A stretch of 64,000 nt of DNA from Asparagopsis taxiformis. Lineage: Eukaryota > Rhodophyta > Florideophyceae > Bonnemaisoniales > Bonnemaisoniaceae. Positions 61,598 to 64,000 of the stretch are shown here, one piece after another. The position numbers were made by a program, and so were the translations under genes. The notes under the pieces are model-generated. The model was not told the DNA's origin. It saw nothing but the letters and a program-made list of their open reading frames with translations, and searched no databases. Position 1 is the first letter of the stretch. Each line of letters begins with the position of its first letter. The stretch spans positions 1 to 64,000 of the forward strand of contig JALQPE010000150.1 of NCBI GenBank assembly GCA_030407315.1, given 5' to 3'.

Positions 61598-63528
61598 TTC
61601 GACAGACGTACCAGACGTTGAATAGAGCGACGCAAACTTCTATCTGTTGCTCCAGTGAGACCTCTAGAGCGAAGAAGCAGTTGCATTATAAACGGGTACG
61701 ATACAGCCATTGCTTACCTGTGTATATTCTGCGCAACTCAGAAATTGCAAGCGTGTGGAAGATCGAAAAGATAGTGCAGCATGTAGAACGCTTGAATTTC
61801 AGTATTGTTGCCATTTCCCCAATTAGTATGACTGTCGCAGTGTTTAGAGCGTCGCAGGTCGGTCGTGTTGCACGATTCATCTGGATTACCACATCCAATC
61901 ATTGGATGCAGGATCTTCGAAGGAAGAACTCGGCACTGGTTGGTACCTCGTTCGACAGCCGGACAACAAAGCAGGTGGCGTACTGCGAGCTGAAACGACT
62001 CATCTGCATGGCACAGGTGTGGTACTGCTTAGGTTGTTGCAGCGATAAGGGGACGCCATTGAGTGGGCATTACAATTGAATCATCCGTGTTATACTTGGG
62101 TTGTATTGTAATTACTGTCGCTCAACTCGTGATGTGACAGAGAAATGGAGGGAAACAGCGGATGGTGTCACGCTAGGACAACTGTCTAGATGATGATAAG
62201 ACTTCAGTCAGAGGAGGTAACGGTTACCAGATATGAGCTTTCAGCAGTGCATGGTCCGTCTCCAGTTTTTCATTTCATTTCGTAAAATATGGACCGGTCT
62301 GGGCGGTCCGCCCCGACCTCGCACCATCTCGATCACGGCGCATGCTTCGCTGTTGCGTCGTGTTTGTTGAGACGATTCCGCCTGGAAACATCATCCAACA
62401 CCCCGTTCACTCCATTCACCATATATTGCACAGATGGACCAAACAGAAGACATGTCCATAATAGAGGCGATTCTATGTGATGCAATGAGAACACTTTTGC
62501 GGTGTTGTGCTGCGTCCATGAGCTATAGTCAGACGTACACATTGTGCAACACAATGGCCGAACTCCGAACACCGAATGCAATGCAATACAATTAATTCAG
62601 CGAGTTGGAATCATTTCATTGATTTCAATTGAGACAGCTGCCTCTAGTGCAGCAGATGGGCAGACAGACAGAGAAGACCGCCAGACGCCATAATGTTGAT
62701 TAAGCATCGGACGTGATGCGAGCAATCCATCTCCAGACCCTTCCAAATACACCACACCTACATGACACAACTATAAGTTCCTTCCTAATCCTAGAGCAGC
62801 TGCTCTCAGCAACGCTCTCAAATAGCCGTCAACTAGACACCACACACTAGATCGATTCCAGGACTCCGAATTATATTCTGCTCTGTTTGCACGATCAATG
62901 ACCCCTACCTTACTCTATCCATCCACCCGGGTTCAATTCACCCCCTCTTCCAATTAATCCCATTCCTCATCCTCTCCCACATCATCCTATCACTCCTTGC
63001 CCGCTGTCCACTGCCAAATTCAATTCCCACCCGCCTCTGCATTCGCACTCACCCCGGTCCATACACAAAATTACCTCCCACTTCCCTCGTCTACTACGCC
63101 ATGCACACACTTTCTACTCCAATCATTCCCTCCGACGACCACACACAAAACAAAATCAGGGTTTCTACCCTACACACCATTGATTCAATGCGATGTTGAC
63201 GTGGTAATCTTCGCCACAAAATTGTTACCTACTCATCACCCGTTCCTGTTCCCAATTACTCACTTCTAGCATCCTAAACAGGCCAACTACCACCTCGTCA
63301 TACAAAAACTTCCCAATACCACACCAGATGCTACGCTGCGCCTTCCTATGCTAGCCTCGGCTATACTACGCTCTTGTATCTAATTCGAACCGATGAATCA
63401 TTTATATTCGGATCCATCTCACTCCCCATCTACTCCTCAACCCATAGAAGATCTGTCCCAGCAATCCGACAAATCCTCTATTCACAAACCCACACATCGC
63501 ACCCTCGCAACGACAAAACTGCGAAACA
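61598..63528. other. Gap, no supported gene
   Basis: 1.9 kb with several short frames that lack protein character. From about 62880 the plus strand is strongly C/T-rich, possibly a 5' leader or promoter of the small gene downstream. No repeat or RNA gene recognised. Confidence 0.4.
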
Positions 63529-63960
63529 ATGGCATCCAAATCGTCCAACAACACCCAGCGTCCCCGTGGTCGTGTCTTGGTTGCGCTCCTCACCATACTA
63601 CATCGCCTTGGGAGTGCCTGCCTACCAAAGGGAAAGTCTCAGTCTAATCCGTCCCCCACCACCACCCCGACATCATTCGATGAGCAAGACCCGTTCCAGC
63701 TCACAGATACGGTTGAACCCGTTGAGACTATTCAATTCCCAGACTATGATCAAATCCGTTTTGATACTTCTCACTACGGTCGGTGGGTCAGGCACTCCCA
63801 ACACATCCAGCAGCATCACGGGGACGCGGGCCATTACAGCAAACATGCCAGTGTGGTGGCCTGGCTACACGCTCAGCCTGCGATGGGGTCCGAGCGCTTC
63901 GGCGCAGTGCCCGTCGCTGAGTTATGTCGTCAGATCGAAGCGCCTGCTGGTCGAACCTAA
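63529..63960 (+). CDS. Hypothetical protein, 143 residues
   Basis: ATG 63529 (MASKSSNNTQRPRGRVLVAL) to TAA 63960. A short basic start and a weak hydrophobic stretch (VLVALLTILHRLGSACL) could be a signal or anchor. The rest is polar, with a His-rich patch (HSQHIQQHHGDAGHYSKH). I do not recognise it. The pyrimidine-rich upstream sequence and reasonable composition are the only support. Confidence 0.35.
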   Translation: MASKSSNNTQRPRGRVLVALLTILHRLGSACLPKGKSQSNPSPTTTPTSFDEQDPFQLTDTVEPVETIQFPDYDQIRFDTSHYGRWVRHSQHIQQHHGDAGHYSKHASVVAWLHAQPAMGSERFGAVPVAELCRQIEAPAGRT

Positions 63961-64000
63961 ACTTTGTCGTCATGCAGAGTGGGGAGCGCAGCCCCCAGTT

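Noticed and set aside
61588..62079. 163-residue plus-strand frame
   Set aside because: It overlaps the start and promoter of the second protease gene and has no protein-like composition.

Overview
The window reads as nuclear DNA of an intron-poor eukaryote. Genes are long single reading frames scattered on both strands with no operon layout. Two duplicated serine-protease genes each contain one short GT..AG intron (61 and 85 bp). About half of the 64 kb is transposable-element sequence: Ty3/gypsy LTR retrotransposons, a PIF/Harbinger-like transposon, two large terminal-inverted-repeat (TIR) elements, palindrome arrays and minisatellites. A red alga (florideophyte, Chondrus-like) fits this picture, but that is an inference from architecture and no marker gene proves it.

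Layout. 1-11.2 kb (left arm): a broken ParB-like gene, three arrays of a 39-bp palindrome, a ParB-like protein fused to a probable 2-oxoglutarate/Fe(II) oxygenase, and a 1267-residue transposase-like protein. 11.8-13.9 kb: CRE-like promoter sites, a 138-bp hairpin and a 15 x 35-bp minisatellite. 13.9-35.7 kb: a decayed chromodomain Ty3/gypsy retrotransposon on the minus strand, with its 5' LTR at 34988-35670 and an 851-residue antisense ORF at its far end. Its gag gene is split by an 11,144-bp DNA transposon (23294-34437) with nearly identical 1.79-kb TIRs and a CCGG target duplication. That transposon carries a ParB-like/DNA-methyltransferase fusion and a DDE-like transposase (interrupted by two frame changes).

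35.7-46.4 kb: a second broken ParB-like gene, cut off by the LTR; a 4.25-kb TIR element carrying a DNA-methyltransferase/SET-domain fusion; a chimeric gag fragment with its 3' LTR; and a zinc-finger gene cut off by that LTR. 47-53 kb: a repeat array with splice-like motifs, then a second, strongly decayed gypsy-like element. 54.0-56.2 kb: an intact Harbinger-like element. 56.3-61.6 kb: two tandem membrane-anchored trypsin-like proteases, one lacking its catalytic serine, with an 829-bp fold-back repeat between them. The right end has one weak hypothetical gene.

The unusual theme is a cluster of ParB-like proteins joined to different chromatin or DNA-modification modules (methyltransferase, oxygenase), plus a separate DNA-methyltransferase/SET protein. 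Two of these genes sit inside TIR-bounded mobile elements. This suggests transposons that carry their own DNA or chromatin modifiers.
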